Under the pieces are notes generated by a model. The model was given only the letters and a program-made list of their open reading frames with translations. It was not told the DNA's origin and searched no databases. A DNA stretch of 64,000 nt from AP-15 sp963747735. GTDB taxonomy: Bacteria; Pseudomonadota; Alphaproteobacteria; ATCC43930; CGMCC-115725. This document shows positions 26,133 to 34,903 of the stretch, piece after piece. The stretch covers positions 434,001 through 498,000 of the forward strand of contig CAVVGE010000007.1 in the NCBI GenBank assembly GCA_963747735.1, given 5' to 3'. The stretch's first letter is position 1. The number at the start of each line of letters is the position of its first letter. The translations under genes and the position numbers were made by a program.

Positions 26133-26703
26133 GCCCGAGCACGCGGATCCCGGAATCGTCGAGCCGGATGGTGCTGATCGAGCCGACGGTGACCTCGAGC
26201 CGCGCGTAAAAATCGAGCGGCATGCCGAGGGCGAAGAGGAGTGCGGCACGGATCACGTCGCCATGGCTGACGACAATGACGGTTTCACTCGGATGGGCTT
26301 GCTGCAGATCGAAGAGTGCGGCGACGATCCGGTTATGCACCTGGCGCCAGCTTTCGCCGCCCGGGATGGTCGCGATGCTGCGGCAGACGTTCCACGCGTG
26401 AAAGCGCTGATCCTTGCGGATCGTGTCGGCGGTCAGCCCGGTCCATTCGCCAAAATCGAGCTCGATCACATCGTCGCGATAGCGCACCGGCAGGCCGAGC
26501 CGGTCGGCAAGGATTTCGGCAGTCTCCTGCGTGCGCTGCAGCGGGCTCGAATAGAGTGCTGCGATGGGTTCGCCGGCGAGGCGCGCGGCGACCGAGGCGA
26601 TCTCGGCGCGGCCCTTGGCGGACAGCCCGACCCCCGGCAGCCGCCCATTGACCCGACCGGACACCGAGGGCTCGCCATGCCGCACCAGATGCAAAACCGT
26701 CAC
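26098..26703 (-). CDS. Histidine phosphatase family protein (phosphoglycerate-mutase-like)
   Basis: A 201-residue branch-1 histidine phosphatase. GTG 26703 (AAGGG upstream) gives the canonical opening VTVLHLVRHGEPS with the catalytic RHG. The second Arg is in YSSPLQRTQETAEIL, Glu in ELDFGEWTG, and the second catalytic His in VVSHGDVIRAAL. The members act on small phosphoesters such as alpha-ribazole phosphate or sugar phosphates. It converges on the amine oxidase and is divergent from the GGT gene. Confidence 0.9.
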   Translation of the reverse strand: MTVLHLVRHGEPSVSGRVNGRLPGVGLSAKGRAEIASVAARLAGEPIAALYSSPLQRTQETAEILADRLGLPVRYRDDVIELDFGEWTGLTADTIRKDQRFHAWNVCRSIATIPGGESWRQVHNRIVAALFDLQQAHPSETVIVVSHGDVIRAALLFALGMPLDFYARLEVTVGSISTIRLDDSGIRVLGLNERPRLAPGS

Positions 26704-26863
26704 GTGATCACCCTTGGAGATGCTGTTCCCGCTGAACGATCGTAGCGCCGGTTCCGAAGTTGACAACCGGTGGCCGCGCTGATGTATGGCCGGCAGATAG
26801 AGGTTCACCGGCCGATATGGGCGGGACGGTCCCGCGAATGTCGTCTATCGCTGGGGGCGAGCG

Positions 26864-28429
26864 ATGCATTTGACGCAGAATTGGCAGGTCAAAAAGCCGG
26901 CGGCGGTGTCGAAGGGCGGCATCGTCGCGTCGCAAAACCGCAGCGCGGCCGAGATCGGCGCCGAGATCCTCGCGGCGGGCGGGACCGCGGTCGATGCCGT
27001 CGTCGCGGCGGCATTCGCGCTGGCCGCGGTCGAGCCGTGGAACAGCGGCCTCGGCGGGATCGGCTTTATGGTCGTGCATCCGGCCGGGGCGGCGCGAGCG
27101 GAGGTCGTCGGTTTCGGGCCGGTGGCGCCCGATGGGCTCGACCCCGCCGCCTATCCGTTGACCGGCGAAATGCACACCGAGCTCTTCACCTGGCCGCAGG
27201 TCGAGGGCGACCGCAATATCCATGGGGCTGCGTCCTTTACGATCCCGAGCACGGTCCGCGGCTATGCCCTCGCGGTCGAACGCTTTGGCCGGTTGCCGTG
27301 GCGCGACCTGGTGACGCCGGCGGTGGCGCTGGCGCGCGCGGGGCTGCCGGTCGATTGGTTCACCACGGTCAAGGTGGCGAGTGCCGCGGCCGAGCTGCGC
27401 CTTTACGACGAAAGCCGGCGAGTGTGGCTGCCGGACGGGTTGCCGCCGGTGTGCCCGCCCGACCGGGACACGATGAATTTGCCGCTCGGCCGCCTCGCCG
27501 ACACCCTCGAACGGCTCGCTGCAGCCGGCCCCGACGATTTCTACAACGGCGACATCGCCCGCTCGATCGTCGCCGATACCGCCGCCGGCGGCGGTGTGCT
27601 GTCGGCCGCGGATCTCGCCGGCTGCCGGGCACGGATCGGGCCGGTGCTCGCCATTCCGTATCGCGGTGCGACGATCCAGGCGGCGCCGGGGCTGACGGCC
27701 GGGCCGACCCTCGCAAATGTGGTCGGACAGCTCGCCCGGCGGCATTTTGGCCCGCGACCCGACGCCGCCTATTTCGCGGCGGTAGCCGAAGCCTTGCGTG
27801 AGGCCTATCGCGAGCGGCTCGCGCATGCCGGCGATGTCGAGGCGGTTGCTCCGACCTCGACCACGCACATCACCGCCACCGACCGCGAGGGCGGGATCGC
27901 CGCGCTGACCTCGACCCTGCTGTCGAGCTTTGGCAGCCGCTATGTGCTGCCCGGCACCGGCATCCTGATGAACAACGGCATCATGTGGTTCGATCCGCGG
28001 CCGGGAAGGCCCAACTCGATGGCTCCCGGCAAACGGGCATTGACCAATATGTGCCCGGTGGTGGCGGCGCGGGACGGGCGGCCGTGGTTCGGGCTCGGCG
28101 CCTCGGGCGGCCGGCGGATCGTCGGCGCGGTATTGCAGATGGCGAGCTTTGTCGTCGATTTCGGCATGGATGCGGAAATGGCGGCGCATCATCCGCGCAT
28201 CGATGTCAGCGGCGCCGATGGCGGGATCGGCATCGACCGCCGGCTCGAGCCCGAAATCGCCGACAGGCTGCTGCAGATGCCGGGTGCCACGCTGGTCGAG
28301 CACGGGGTGTTTCCGACCCGGTTTGCCTGTCCGAATTTGGTGCTGCGCGGCGCCGATGGGCGCAACGCCGGCATTTCCGACGTGATGTCGCCCTGGTCGG
28401 GTGCGGTCGCCGAGCCCGAGCGCGCGTGA
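26864..28429 (+). CDS. Gamma-glutamyltransferase family protein
   Basis: A 521-residue GGT-like Ntn hydrolase. The opening VSKGGIVASQNRSAAEIGAE and the GGTAVDAVVAAAFALAAVEP block match the family's large subunit. The autocatalytic nucleophile is expected at Thr333 in APTSTTHIT, after which IAALTSTLLSSFGSRYVLP and GILMNNGIMWFDP form the small subunit. There is no signal peptide, so it is probably cytoplasmic and closer to acylase or oxamate-type relatives than to periplasmic GGT. The secreted EndoU-like gene starts 8 bp downstream, suggesting co-transcription. Confidence 0.88.
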   Translation: MHLTQNWQVKKPAAVSKGGIVASQNRSAAEIGAEILAAGGTAVDAVVAAAFALAAVEPWNSGLGGIGFMVVHPAGAARAEVVGFGPVAPDGLDPAAYPLTGEMHTELFTWPQVEGDRNIHGAASFTIPSTVRGYALAVERFGRLPWRDLVTPAVALARAGLPVDWFTTVKVASAAAELRLYDESRRVWLPDGLPPVCPPDRDTMNLPLGRLADTLERLAAAGPDDFYNGDIARSIVADTAAGGGVLSAADLAGCRARIGPVLAIPYRGATIQAAPGLTAGPTLANVVGQLARRHFGPRPDAAYFAAVAEALREAYRERLAHAGDVEAVAPTSTTHITATDREGGIAALTSTLLSSFGSRYVLPGTGILMNNGIMWFDPRPGRPNSMAPGKRALTNMCPVVAARDGRPWFGLGASGGRRIVGAVLQMASFVVDFGMDAEMAAHHPRIDVSGADGGIGIDRRLEPEIADRLLQMPGATLVEHGVFPTRFACPNLVLRGADGRNAGISDVMSPWSGAVAEPERA

Positions 28430-28437
28430 GGCGAGCA

Positions 28438-28932
28438 ATGTTTCGTTTTGTCCGCACCGGTGCACTCGCGCTCGTGCTGCTGGCGGCGCCGCTCGCCAGC
28501 CATGCGCTCGACACGCAATCCGGCAAATGGACCGCCACCGACCCGCCGATCAACCTCGTCCATATCGATTTCGGCGAAATCAATCGGCATGGCGAGGCGG
28601 TCGGGTATCACCACCGGCCGAACGGCGTCGATCCGCCCGATGCCAAGGTGACCGAGATCGTCCAGCCGGCCGACGCGAACGGCGTCTACCGCGCGCGGGT
28701 CAGCCTGCGCGACCCTGACACCGGAGAATGGATCAAGAAAAAGGCGCCCTCGACCTTTTTTCCCGACGCGATGTCCGACGGCGCGGTGGTCAGCGCCATC
28801 CTGGCAGCCTTGCGCAATGGGGAAATGCGGCGCGGCGGCCAATTCATCGGCGCTTCGGGCCGCGGTTTCATGATCGAAGGCTGGTACCAATCCGGGCGGA
28901 TCAATGCCGCCTATCCGCTGCGCGGCCCGTGA
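28438..28932 (+). CDS. Secreted EndoU-like nuclease domain protein
   Basis: A 164-residue protein. Residues 1-24 are a Sec signal peptide (LALVLLAAPLASHA). The mature part carries the bacterial EndoU pattern: NLVHIDFGEINRHGEAVGYHH (His42, His51, His58/59) and then RVSLRDPDTGEWIKKKAPSTFFPD, including the Lys and Ser/Thr positions expected in the active site. EndoU domains are metal-assisted RNases common as C-terminal toxins of polymorphic systems; here the domain stands alone behind a signal peptide. Its stop overlaps the next start (TGATG). I base the call on recalled family pattern, without a profile search. Confidence 0.65.
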   Translation: MFRFVRTGALALVLLAAPLASHALDTQSGKWTATDPPINLVHIDFGEINRHGEAVGYHHRPNGVDPPDAKVTEIVQPADANGVYRARVSLRDPDTGEWIKKKAPSTFFPDAMSDGAVVSAILAALRNGEMRRGGQFIGASGRGFMIEGWYQSGRINAAYPLRGP

Positions 28933-29285
28933 TGGCGAGAGCGGCTTTGGTCGATGTCCGAAGTCATCCGGCAGGGTATCTCGAAGCGCGCGCGCGCGCC
29001 GGCAGCGGCCGCCGCGGCGAGGTCCTGGCGAGCTTTCTGCAGAGCGACGTGCAGGGCGACGCCAGCACTGCCCGGGCGCTGCTCGCCGAGATCGCCGCCG
29101 CCGAGCGCGGCGAACCGCCGCAGCCGGGCGGTGCCGGCAATGCTTTTGCGATCGCCATCGCCGAGGATGGCGCCGTGATCCGCAACGCCGTCCTCGAAAA
29201 TTCGCCGCCGCAGCATTTCAGCCTGGCCGAGCTGCGCCGCGCGCTCGAGGCTTGGCTCGCCGCGATCGAAGAAGCCCGCGCATAA
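28932..29285 (+). CDS. Small acidic protein coupled to the EndoU gene, possible immunity protein
   Basis: A 117-residue cytoplasmic protein that begins inside the EndoU stop (TGATG). Its C-terminal half, GNAFAIAIAEDGAVIRN followed by FSLAELRRALEAWLAAIEE, has the strand-then-helix layout seen in several small CdiI/YacL-like immunity families, as I recall. The N-terminal half is Arg/Ala-rich. No catalytic motif is seen. Tight coupling to a putative secreted RNase suggests it protects the producer, but this is inference from position and general shape. Confidence 0.5.
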   Translation: MARAALVDVRSHPAGYLEARARAGSGRRGEVLASFLQSDVQGDASTARALLAEIAAAERGEPPQPGGAGNAFAIAIAEDGAVIRNAVLENSPPQHFSLAELRRALEAWLAAIEEARA

Positions 29286-29292
29286 TGCCGCG

Positions 29293-29991
29293 ATGAACGA
29301 TGCATCGGACCGCGGCCTGCTGCCGCCGACCATCGCTCGCCCGGTGGTCCGGCCGCGCGACGCCGCGTCGCTGATCCTGTTGCGCGGCCATGCGGCAGCG
29401 ATCGAAGTGCTGGTCGGTCGCCGGCCGCTCTCGGCGCGGTTTATGCCCGGCGTCTATGTCTTTCCCGGCGGTGCGATCGAACCGCGGGACGGCCGGGCTT
29501 GGGATCTCGAAAGCGGCGCCGAGACGCTGGCGCCGAGACTGCTCCGCTCCGCCCGGGCCGCGGTCCGCGAGACCTGGGAGGAGGTCGGGGTGCTGCTCGG
29601 CCGGCCGGCCGGCGCGGTCGGGTCGCAGACCGGAGCCAAGGCGGCGCCGGTCGAGCAGGCCTATCGCGAGCGCGGCCTTGTCGCCGCCCTCGATTGCCTG
29701 ACCTATGTCGGGCGGGCGATTACACCTGCGCATTCCAACCGCAGGTTCAACACGAGATTTTTTCTGGCCGCCGCCGATCATGCGGTCGGCGAGCCGGAAG
29801 CGAGCCCGGAGCTCGAAGACGCCGGTTGGCATCGGATCGACCAGGACATGCTCGACGGGTTCCGCGATGTGACCCGGTTCATGCTGGAGCGGGCGATCAG
29901 CATGCGCAGCGGCGCCATCACCAGCGGTCCGCCGCTGTTCTACTGGGCCAAAAACGCCCGCCGCATCGGCATCTGCCGCGAAGGCTCGTGA
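29293..29991 (+). CDS. NUDIX hydrolase (NUDT19/RppH-distant type)
   Basis: A 232-residue NUDIX protein with the box in a spread form: GVYVFPGGAIEPRD, then after an insertion AAVRETWEEVGVLLG, where the REx2EExG metal-binding helix is intact. The insertion between the Gly-Gly and the RE helix resembles the NUDT19-like group, which cleaves CoA esters or related diphosphates. The C-terminal NRRFNTRFFLAAAD and PPLFYWAKN complete the fold. It starts 8 bp after the small protein gene on the same strand, so it may share the GGT/EndoU transcript. Confidence 0.85.
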   Translation: MNDASDRGLLPPTIARPVVRPRDAASLILLRGHAAAIEVLVGRRPLSARFMPGVYVFPGGAIEPRDGRAWDLESGAETLAPRLLRSARAAVRETWEEVGVLLGRPAGAVGSQTGAKAAPVEQAYRERGLVAALDCLTYVGRAITPAHSNRRFNTRFFLAAADHAVGEPEASPELEDAGWHRIDQDMLDGFRDVTRFMLERAISMRSGAITSGPPLFYWAKNARRIGICREGS

Positions 29992-30002
29992 GCGCGGTCC
30001 CG

Positions 30003-31387
30003 TCAATCAGCCTCGGCTTCGACGCCGAGAGCCATTGCCCGGCCGTGGGTCTCGCGCCCGAGAAAGAGGAAGGCCAGCCCCACCAGCAGCATGCAAAACG
30101 CCAGAAACAGAAAGGCCGGAAACACCGCCGCCTCGGTCGCTTTTGGCGATAAAAAATTCCCCGAGCCGGCGATCACGGCCAAGCTCAGCGGACCCAGAAT
30201 CTTGCCGATCCCGGCCGCCGCATGGCCGAGGCCCGAAGCGCGCGCGCCCATGCTCACCCCGTATTGCTCGATAGAGTACGGAGCGAGGTTGCTGAGGCCG
30301 GCATCGACAAAGAACGACGAAGCGGCGACCAGGACCACGAACAGCGGGAACCCGCCAATCAAGACCGCGCTGAAATATCCTGCGAGGACAAGAAATATCG
30401 CCGCCATAAAACCGCAGACAATGCCGAGCAGCCGCCGCCCCAGCTTTTGTGCAATCGCCGAGACGAGCAATCTGCCGACAATCGCGCAACCGGTGACATA
30501 GACATAATATTGGGCCGCCTGGGCCACGGAAATATGCAGGACGAGGGAAACAATAGTCGGCCCCCACAGCAGCGCGCCGAAGGCCGCCGTTGTCGAGCCG
30601 CCCCAGAGCAGGATCGTTTGCCAGAAGAGCCGCGGATCGGCGTAGAGCTCGGCAAGGCTCGCACGCGGTTCGGCGGCGGGCTTTGCCGCCGTCAGGGGAA
30701 CGCGGTCGAGCGGCATCCGGAAATGCCTGGCTATTTCCGCGCGGGCCTCGTCGAGGCGGCCTTTGGCCACGAGCCAGCGCACCGATTCGGGCAGGAGAGC
30801 CACGCCAGCACGCCGATCACGATCGGCAACAGGCCGAGCATGGCCACGCCGCGCCAGCCGAGAACCCGAAGCAGCGCATGCGAGGTAAAGGACGCGAGCA
30901 GCAGACCGACGCTCGCCGAAGCGACAAAGAGGCTGGTCATGCCGCTGCGCCAGCGTGTCGGCGTCAGCTCGACGACAATGGTCAGCGCCGGGGTGATCGC
31001 GGCGGCGAGCCCGAACCCGACCACAATGCGCAAGATCGACAGCGGCACATAGGCGCCGTCCGGCAGGAGCCCGATCGCCCCGCCGGCGAGCCCGCAAATC
31101 AAGGTGCCTGTCACGGTCTGCATCTTTCGGCCGAAGCGGTCGGCGAGCGCGCCCCAAACGAGCGCGCCGAGGATCGCGCCGATCCCGCTGCCATAGAGAA
31201 TGGTCGCGGCCTGGCCGTAGGTCAGATGCCATCTCGGCCCGATCACCGCCAGAATGAAGGCGATCAGAAAGAAGTCGAAGAAATCGAGGACGTAAACCAG
31301 GGCGAGCACGATGTAGCTCGCCCAGTAGCGGCGATTGAGCGGCGCCCGGTCGAAGACCGCCAGCAAATCTTCCGACGGGGGCGCCAC
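30003..31387 (-). pseudogene. MFS transporter, first of three tandem paralogues, one frameshift
   Basis: A 12-helix major facilitator homologous along its length to the two genes upstream. The likely start is GTG 31387 (APPSEDLLAVFDRAPLNRRYW). The first frame runs to VLAWL; near 30799 one base is missing, and the second frame resumes LPESVRWLVAKGRLDEA. The paralogues read WLFTPESVRWL and WLFVPESVRWL here, which pinpoints the loss. The C-half ends THGRAMALGVEAEAD. Topology and motif A (GALADRFGRK) fit sugar or aromatic-acid symporters. Confidence 0.85.
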
Positions 31388-31409
31388 TAATACGGCCAGG
31401 CCGTTTCGT

Positions 31410-32837
31410 CTAGCGCGCCTGGCTGCCCAACACCCCGGGCCGCGATGGCCTCGCTGCCTCCTCATCGACGCTCTGCGCCATCACCTTGCCGTGGGTTTCG
31501 ACGCCGAGGACGAGGAACGACAGCCCGACCAGCGCCATGCAAAAGGCGAGGAACAGGAAAGCCGGGAAGACCGCCGCCGCGGTCGCCTTGGGCGAGACTA
31601 GATTGCTGGTGCCGGCGATCAGCGCGAGGCTCAGCGGCCCCAGGATCTTGCCGACGCCGTTGGCGGTCTGGCCGAGCCCCGAGGAGCGCGCGCCGAGGCT
31701 CACGCCATAGCTTTCGACCGTATAGGGCGCCAGGTTCGAAAATCCGCCCTCGATGCAAAAGGTCGAGCACATCAGCAAGATCACCAGCAGCGGCAACCCG
31801 TTGACGATGACCCCGTTGTAATAGCCGGCGGCGGCGAGCGCCACGGTGCCGCCAAAGCCCCACAGCACGCCCAGCACGCGTCGCCCCATCAGCGGCGCCA
31901 CCATGGTCACGATGATCTTGCCGAACACGCCGGCGGCCGAGACAAAGACGAAATATTTTGCTGCCTGGGGCACCGGCACCTTGAGGAGCAGCGCCACGAT
32001 CGTCGGCCCCCACAAATAAACACCGTAGCCCGCGGTCGACGAGCCGCCCCAGATCAGCAGCGTCTCCCAGAACATCCGCGGATGGGCGAGGAGATCGAGC
32101 AGATTGCCGCGCGGCGGAACCGCCGGTGGAATGGTCGGCAGCGGCACCTCTTGGAGCGGCAGGCCGAGCTGCTTGGCGACCCCGGCACGGGCCTCGGCAA
32201 AGCGGCCCTTGGCGGCGAGCCAGCGCACCGATTCGGGGGTGAAGAGCCAAACCAGAACGCCGATGATTGCGGCGACAAAGCCGAGCAACGCAACCCGCCG
32301 CCAGCCATACGGCCCCATGATCGCGGCCGAGACCAGAGGCGCCAGAAAACCGCCTGCCGAGGCGAAGACGACATAAAAGCTCGTCGCCATCGTGCGGTGC
32401 CGGGTCGGTGTCAATTCGACAACGACCGTCAAGGACGGGGTCACCGCCGCGGTCAGCCCGAGGCCGACAAAAAAGCGCAATATCGCAAAAAGCCACCACG
32501 CCCCCTCGGGGATAAACGCGATCAGCCCCGAGCTCACGGCACAGATAAAGGTGCCGATCACCATCTGCGGCTTGCGCCCCCAAGCGTCCGAGAAGGCGCC
32601 GAACACCAAGGCGCCGACGATCGCGCCGACCCCGCCGCTGTAGAGGATCATCGCCGACTGGCCATAGGTCAGGTGCCACTCGCGCGCGACCGCCGCCAGC
32701 AGGTAGCCGACCACCAGAAAATCGAAAAAATCGAAGACAAAGACCGCCGACATCAGGATGAAGGTCGCCCAGTAGCGGGCGTTGAGCGGCGCCCTGTCGT
32801 ACAGCGCCAACAGGTCTTCAGACGTCCTGCCCTGCAT
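31410..32837 (-). CDS. MFS transporter, second tandem paralogue
   Basis: A 475-residue intact 12-helix transporter with GGAGG directly before the ATG. The cytoplasmic N-terminus SEDLLALYDRAPLNARYW is followed by helix 1 with FDFFDFLVVGYLL, motif A-like GAFSDAWGRKPQM, VVELTPTRHRTMATSFY, and the central WLFTPESVRWLAAKGRFAEA loop. The layout resembles the aromatic acid:H+ symporter and sugar-porter groups. It lies 22 bp upstream of the frameshifted copy and 103 bp downstream of the third copy; all are oriented the same way. Confidence 0.88.
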   Translation of the reverse strand: MQGRTSEDLLALYDRAPLNARYWATFILMSAVFVFDFFDFLVVGYLLAAVAREWHLTYGQSAMILYSGGVGAIVGALVFGAFSDAWGRKPQMVIGTFICAVSSGLIAFIPEGAWWLFAILRFFVGLGLTAAVTPSLTVVVELTPTRHRTMATSFYVVFASAGGFLAPLVSAAIMGPYGWRRVALLGFVAAIIGVLVWLFTPESVRWLAAKGRFAEARAGVAKQLGLPLQEVPLPTIPPAVPPRGNLLDLLAHPRMFWETLLIWGGSSTAGYGVYLWGPTIVALLLKVPVPQAAKYFVFVSAAGVFGKIIVTMVAPLMGRRVLGVLWGFGGTVALAAAGYYNGVIVNGLPLLVILLMCSTFCIEGGFSNLAPYTVESYGVSLGARSSGLGQTANGVGKILGPLSLALIAGTSNLVSPKATAAAVFPAFLFLAFCMALVGLSFLVLGVETHGKVMAQSVDEEAARPSRPGVLGSQAR

Positions 32838-32940
32838 GTTTCCTCCGCATCGGCAACAAGTCCGGAACCCCGGCTCGTTATCTCCAATTGCGGTTTATGC
32901 CGTGCGACGCCCCGGCGTCAACCGAGTGGCGCCGCGGCGG

Positions 32941-34362
32941 TCAGTCGGTCTCGGCGCCGAGCGCAACCGGGGCGCGCCCCAAATCTTCCTCGCCCTCCAG
33001 GGTCATCGGCCGGCCGTGGGTTTCGCGGCCGAGAACGGCAAAGGAGAGCCCGACCAAAAGCATGCCAAAGGCGAGGAACAGAAAGGCCGGGACCAAAGCC
33101 CCTTCGGTCGCTTTGGGCGAGACGATGTTGCTGGTGCCAGCGATCAGCGCGAGGCTCAACGGCCCCAATATCTTGCCGATGCCGTTGGCGGTCTGGCCGA
33201 GCCCCGAGGAGCGCGCGCCGAGCCGCACCCCATAGCTCTCGACCGTATAGGGCGCGAGGTTTGAAAAGCTGCCATCGATGCAAAAGGTCGAGGCGCAAAG
33301 CGCTACGACGATCAGCGGCACGGCGCCGACGAAACTGCTGCCGCAATAGCCCACCGAGGCGAGCGCGATCACGCCGCCAAAGCCCCACAGCACACCGAGG
33401 GTGCGCCGTCCCATCAGCGGCGCCAGAAACGAGACGACGATCTTGCCGACAACACCGGAGCCGGCGACCCAGACAAAGTATTTCGCCGCCTGCGGCACCG
33501 GCACCTTCAGCAGCAGTGAAATGACCGTCGGCCCCCACAAATAGACGCCATAGGCCGCGGTCGCCGCACCGCCCCAGATCAGCAGGGTCTCGCAAAAATG
33601 GCGCGGCTGCGCCAACAGCTCCGACAACCGGCCGCCCGGCATCTCGACCGGTGCGACGCTCGGCAGCGGCACCGCTTGGAGCGGCACCCCGAGTTGCCTC
33701 GAAGCTTCGGCGCGGGCCTCGGCGTACCGCCCCTTCGCGGTGAGCCAGCGCACCGATTCGGGCACGAAAAGCCAGGCCAGCGCGCCGACCACGGCAACAA
33801 AAATCCCGAGCATGGCCATGCCGCGCCAGCCGATCGCAGCCAATAGCGCGGCCGAGGTGATCGACGAGAGCAGGCCGCCGGCGGTCGCGAACGCCACGTA
33901 AAAGCTGGTGACAAAGGTGCGGTGCCGGGTCGGGGTCAGCTCGACGACGATCGTCAGGCACGGCACCACCGCGGCGGTCAGGCCGAGGCCGACGACAAAG
34001 CGCAAGAGGGCAAAGAGCTGCCAGGCGCCATCCGGCACAAAGCCGATCAACGCCGCCGCGGCACCGCAGATAAAGGTGCCGATGACCATCTGCGCCTTGC
34101 GCCCCCAGGCATCCGCCAGGGCGCCAAAGATCAGTGCGCCGGCGATTGCGCCGAGACCGCCGCTATAGAGGATCAGCGCCGATTGACCATAGGTCAGGTG
34201 CCACTGCGGCCCGACCACCGCCAATAGAAATGCGACCACCGAGAAATCGAAGAATTCGAGCACCGTGATCGCCGACAGGATCGCAAACGCCACCCAATAG
34301 CGGGTGCTGAGCGGCGCCTTGTCGTACAGCGCCAAGAGGTCTTCGGAAGTCTGTCCGGGCAT
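32941..34362 (-). CDS. MFS transporter, third tandem paralogue
   Basis: A 473-residue intact transporter, head of the triplet, with a GGGGGAAAG site before its ATG. It shares almost every block with the second copy (SEDLLALYDKAPLSTRYW, GALADAWGRKAQM, WLFVPESVRWLTAKGRYAEA, SNLAPYTVESYGV), so the array arose by tandem duplication followed by divergence. Substrate may be a carboxylate used by the catabolic enzymes around it, but nothing here proves it. Confidence 0.88.
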   Translation of the reverse strand: MPGQTSEDLLALYDKAPLSTRYWVAFAILSAITVLEFFDFSVVAFLLAVVGPQWHLTYGQSALILYSGGLGAIAGALIFGALADAWGRKAQMVIGTFICGAAAALIGFVPDGAWQLFALLRFVVGLGLTAAVVPCLTIVVELTPTRHRTFVTSFYVAFATAGGLLSSITSAALLAAIGWRGMAMLGIFVAVVGALAWLFVPESVRWLTAKGRYAEARAEASRQLGVPLQAVPLPSVAPVEMPGGRLSELLAQPRHFCETLLIWGGAATAAYGVYLWGPTVISLLLKVPVPQAAKYFVWVAGSGVVGKIVVSFLAPLMGRRTLGVLWGFGGVIALASVGYCGSSFVGAVPLIVVALCASTFCIDGSFSNLAPYTVESYGVRLGARSSGLGQTANGIGKILGPLSLALIAGTSNIVSPKATEGALVPAFLFLAFGMLLVGLSFAVLGRETHGRPMTLEGEEDLGRAPVALGAETD

Positions 34363-34490
34363 CGCTTTCCCCCAATGCGCCGGCAGCGGCGACCGGCTTT
34401 TCGCGTCAACGATTATGGCCTCGCCGCAGCGCCGTCAATCGCCTCGGCCCACCGCGGCGCCAGCCGCGCGACCGCGTCGGCGCTCTCCGC

Positions 34491-34691
34491 CTCGCAGATT
34501 TCCCCGGCCGGCTCGACATTCCGCGGACCGTCGCGCTCGCGCTCGACAGCGGGTCGGGGACGGCGACGACATTGGCGCCGGCAGCGCTGACCGCAGCCGG
34601 CGGCGGCGGCGCGCCGCACAACAATTTACAATCTTACCTTGCGCTGAATTTTTGCATCGCGCTCCAAGGAATTTTCCCGTCGCGCAATTAA
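34491..34691 (+). pseudogene. Remnant of a phage tail-collar / microcystin-dependent-type protein C-terminus
   Basis: The frame ending at TAA 34689-34691 reads GGGGAPHNNLQSYLALNF and then CIALQGIFPSRN. This is the highly conserved C-terminus of tail-collar-fold proteins (MdpB-like). Upstream in frame only a weak LALDSGSGTATTLAPAAL-like lead is readable, and no start with a ribosome-binding site is found. The remnant lies in the 541-bp gap between the MFS head gene and the divergent acyl-CoA ligase; the rest of the gap shows no supported gene. It hints at a lost phage or contractile-particle gene. Confidence 0.6.
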
Positions 34692-34903
34692 GGCCGCTTC
34701 CCGTCAATTGAAGACGATTTGGTAATCCTGATGACCGCGCGCCGCGGTGAGGATCGGGATCACGTAAAGCGGCAGCGCCGGGCTCCTCGAATGGCGTGCG
34801 CCGCGCTGAGATCGCCCTGCTGCGCCCCGGCATGGCGGCTTGACCGCGACGGGCAGTCTCGGGAGGATGCGGCCCCTTGGAGTCCGCGGACAGAGGATCG
34901 ATC

